Source: Alphaproteobacteria bacterium (GTDB taxonomy: Bacteria > Pseudomonadota > Alphaproteobacteria > Elsterales > Elsteraceae). Taken from it: 38,485 nucleotides of DNA. A program made the position numbers and the translations under genes. Shown here in pieces: positions 37,322-38,485 of this stretch; positions within the stretch are counted from its first letter, which is position 1, and each line of letters starts with the position of its first letter. The notes under the pieces are model-generated. The model was given only the letters and a program-made list of their open reading frames with translations. It searched no databases and was not told where the DNA came from. The stretch is taken from positions 1 through 38,485 of the forward strand of contig JAAFIC010000026.1 of assembly GCA_013298565.1 (NCBI GenBank). Reading direction: 5' to 3'.

Positions 37322-37618
37322 ATGCCAGATATCCGCAAGACCACCGACTATAAGGATTGGTTCGCCAGCCTGCATGATGAGCGCGCAAGAGCACGGATCA
37401 ACACCCGTATCTATCGGCTTCAGCATGGTAATCCTGGTGATGCGGAGCCTGTTGGCGAAGGCGTGTCGGAACTGCGGATCGATTATGGCCCTGGGTATCG
37501 AGTCTACTACAAGGCCCAAGGGCGCAGCATCGTCATCCTCCTGTGTGGCGGCGATAAGAGCACCCAGACAGCAGATATCACGCACGCGAAGAGGTTGGCA
37601 CGGAACATCAAGGAGTAA
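37322..37618 (+). CDS. higB: HigB/RelE-type toxin
   Basis: This 98-residue toxin of the RelE/ParE superfamily (addiction module killer type) has IRKTTDYKDWFASLHDERAR at the start, RIYRLQHGNPGDAEPVGEGV, then SELRIDYGPGYRVYYKAQGR and a late VILLCGGDKSTQTADITHAK. The conserved ELRIxxGPGYRVYY and GGDKxTQxxDIxxA blocks are intact. The family typically cleaves translated mRNA. It stands first, 5 bases ahead of its antitoxin, in the plasmid-like element. It probably stabilises that element. It is not closely related to the other HigB-type toxin at 12.8-13.2 kb, which is of the Gp49-like branch. Confidence 0.93.
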   Translation: MPDIRKTTDYKDWFASLHDERARARINTRIYRLQHGNPGDAEPVGEGVSELRIDYGPGYRVYYKAQGRSIVILLCGGDKSTQTADITHAKRLARNIKE

Positions 37619-37623
37619 CGGCC

Positions 37624-37932
37624 ATGACGATTGATACCACTCCCGTCGACACCACTCCCTGGGATGTGACGGAGTACCTCGGCAGCGAGGAAGCCATAGC
37701 CCACTTCCTCGAAGCGATCCTGGAAGAGAACGATCCATCCCTGTTGGCCGCTGCCCTGGGCGACATCGCCAAGGCACGAGGGATGACCCAAATAGCGCGC
37801 GATGCAGGGCTATCCAGAGAGAGCCTCTACAAGGCCCTCAGCAAGGACGGGAATCCGGAGCTTGGGACCGTCATGCGCGTAATGAAGGTCATGGGGTTGA
37901 GGCTGTCGGCATTGCCGGTGAAGGCTGCTTGA
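37624..37932 (+). CDS. higA: HigA-type antitoxin
   Basis: This 102-residue antitoxin matches the addiction-module antidote family: WDVTEYLGSEEAIAHFLEAI, EENDPSLLAAALGDIAKARG, then the helix-turn-helix MTQIARDAGLSRESLYKALS and GNPELGTVMRVMKVMGLRLS. It should bind the preceding toxin and repress the operon. The ATG at 37624 lies 5 bases after the toxin stop. Both partners look complete. A direct repeat that also stands upstream of the toxin begins 6 bases after the antitoxin stop. Confidence 0.94.
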   Translation: MTIDTTPVDTTPWDVTEYLGSEEAIAHFLEAILEENDPSLLAAALGDIAKARGMTQIARDAGLSRESLYKALSKDGNPELGTVMRVMKVMGLRLSALPVKAA

Positions 37933-37938
37933 AGCGCG

Positions 37939-38026
37939 CAGGGACGGTGCTCAGACCCCTGAAGCCTCGTTCCGCCGCAAACACCCCCTGGCCCCGCATC
38001 GACGACTATGCCACGCCCGTTAAAAC
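37939..38026 (+). repeat. Direct repeat, right copy, flanking the higBA-type pair
   Basis: The segment starts CAGGGACGGTGCTCAGACCC with CTGAAGC, continues through GGCCCCGCATCGACGACTAT and GCCACGCCC, and ends GTTAAAAC. It corresponds to the left copy at 37199-37269 with a few substitutions and an extra block between the two conserved halves. Together the two copies frame a unit of about 830 bases that contains only the toxin and antitoxin. Confidence 0.7.
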
Positions 38027-38120
38027 GGGCATCCAGGCACTCTCGGAACTCGATAAAATAGAAGCCCGGCTACAACCACCGGGCTTCCAATGTATTCAAA
38101 ACATGCATATAATATACATC

Positions 38121-38485
38121 CTATAATCTCTGCACATGCCTCATCATCAATTCACAGAATTTCTCTGCATTTTTTAACTGCGCTCTATGGCTGTTGACCC
38201 GGATTGATTGCATCCGTCGAATTTGCGATATAAAATATCGATCCTTATTCTCATCAATCATATCAGAATAATTGATCTTTTCCAACAACAACTCAGATAA
38301 CCACCCCACCCCTCGGATCGACGATAGGTAGTATCTAATGATGCTATGAACAGTTTTGTCTTGCACTATCTTGCGATTGATAGAGCTTCTGACAATAGCC
38401 ATCCCCATGAATTCATGATGAAATGCCCCCTTCCGCATCGGCGGCAACCAGAAGTCGCCTTCATTGCTATTAATATCTTTGAGAG
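38121..38485 (-). CDS. Hypothetical protein, C-terminal part (5' end outside window)
   Basis: The frame is open to the window edge: codons upstream of the first possible start (TTG near 38447, ATG near 38438) still read LKDINSNEGDFWLPPMRKGA without a stop. The start is therefore probably outside. About 121 residues are visible. They are helical and basic, with FHHEFMGMAIVRSSINRKIV, IIRYYLSSIRGVGWLSELLL and FISQIRRMQSIRVNSHRAQL. I do not recognise the family. Its DNA is distinctly richer in A+T than the chromosomal genes of this window, in keeping with an acquired element. No signal peptide or catalytic motif can be seen in this part. Confidence 0.6.
   Translation of the reverse strand, partial: LKDINSNEGDFWLPPMRKGAFHHEFMGMAIVRSSINRKIVQDKTVHSIIRYYLSSIRGVGWLSELLLEKINYSDMIDENKDRYFISQIRRMQSIRVNSHRAQLKNAEKFCELMMRHVQRL

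Noticed and set aside
36957-37394. Minus-strand frame of 145 codons in the oriV-like region
   Set aside because: It runs through the perfect GC hairpin and a direct repeat, has low-complexity Gly/Trp/Arg sequence and overlaps the toxin start antisense.

Overview
The window reads as a chromosomal segment of a GC-rich alphaproteobacterium, most likely a member of the Rhodospirillales. This rests on protein flavour and gene order only; no rRNA or other decisive marker is present. The intact genes are mostly housekeeping: outer-membrane assembly (bamD), DNA repair and ligation (recN, ligA, an AlkA-type glycosylase), folate/pterin metabolism (folB plus a PTR1-like reductase), quinone synthesis (ubiE), peptidoglycan recycling (anmK) and the complete elongasome operon mreB-mreC-mreD-mrdA-rodA.

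Layout. 1-1.2 kb: end of a copper P-type ATPase with an overlapping CueR-type regulator. 1.2-1.6 kb: a decayed BrnT/BrnA module. 1.6-6.3 kb: an ABC exporter, a divergent orphan ccmA and a NIT-domain chemoreceptor. 6.4-11.6 kb: bamD, recN, a decayed parDE module and ligA. 11.6-13.2 kb: an unknown acidic protein, a DUF1003 membrane protein and an intact HigBA module. 13.2-16.6 kb (minus strand): an alkA-type gene, a PIN toxin with an in-frame stop plus its antitoxin, then esterase, folB and a pteridine-reductase-like SDR. 16.8-19.8 kb: a tandem DUF4170 protein, a Kef antiporter and ubiE. 20-22.6 kb: an HNH protein, a serine hydrolase and anmK. 22.7-27.9 kb (minus strand): a frameshifted amino-acid-binding protein, a histidine kinase/HD-GYP pair and a universal stress protein. 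28.2-33.8 kb: the elongasome operon. 33.9-34.0 kb: tRNA-Lys(CTT).

The segment after the tRNA (about 34.05 kb to the window end) looks like an integrated plasmid-like element. It carries an AlpA/excisionase-type HTH gene, a RepA-like hexameric helicase, a RepC-like initiator of IncQ type, and a 505-bp gap. That gap holds an AT-rich tract, two 21-bp-spaced iteron-like repeats and a long perfect GC-rich hairpin, which together resemble an oriV. After it come an intact HigBA-type toxin-antitoxin pair bracketed by imperfect direct repeats and the end of an AT-rich gene running off the window. No integrase is visible.

The most striking pattern is toxin-specific decay. Five type II toxin-antitoxin loci lie in 38 kb. 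In three of them (brnT, parE, PIN) the toxin is destroyed by three different kinds of mutation, while the antitoxin frame stays open. Other points worth checking are a one-base frameshift in the solute-binding protein, an abrupt composition change at the ccmA/chemoreceptor junction, competing hairpins ahead of the HNH gene, a strong hairpin between mreB and mreC, and the oriV-like region.
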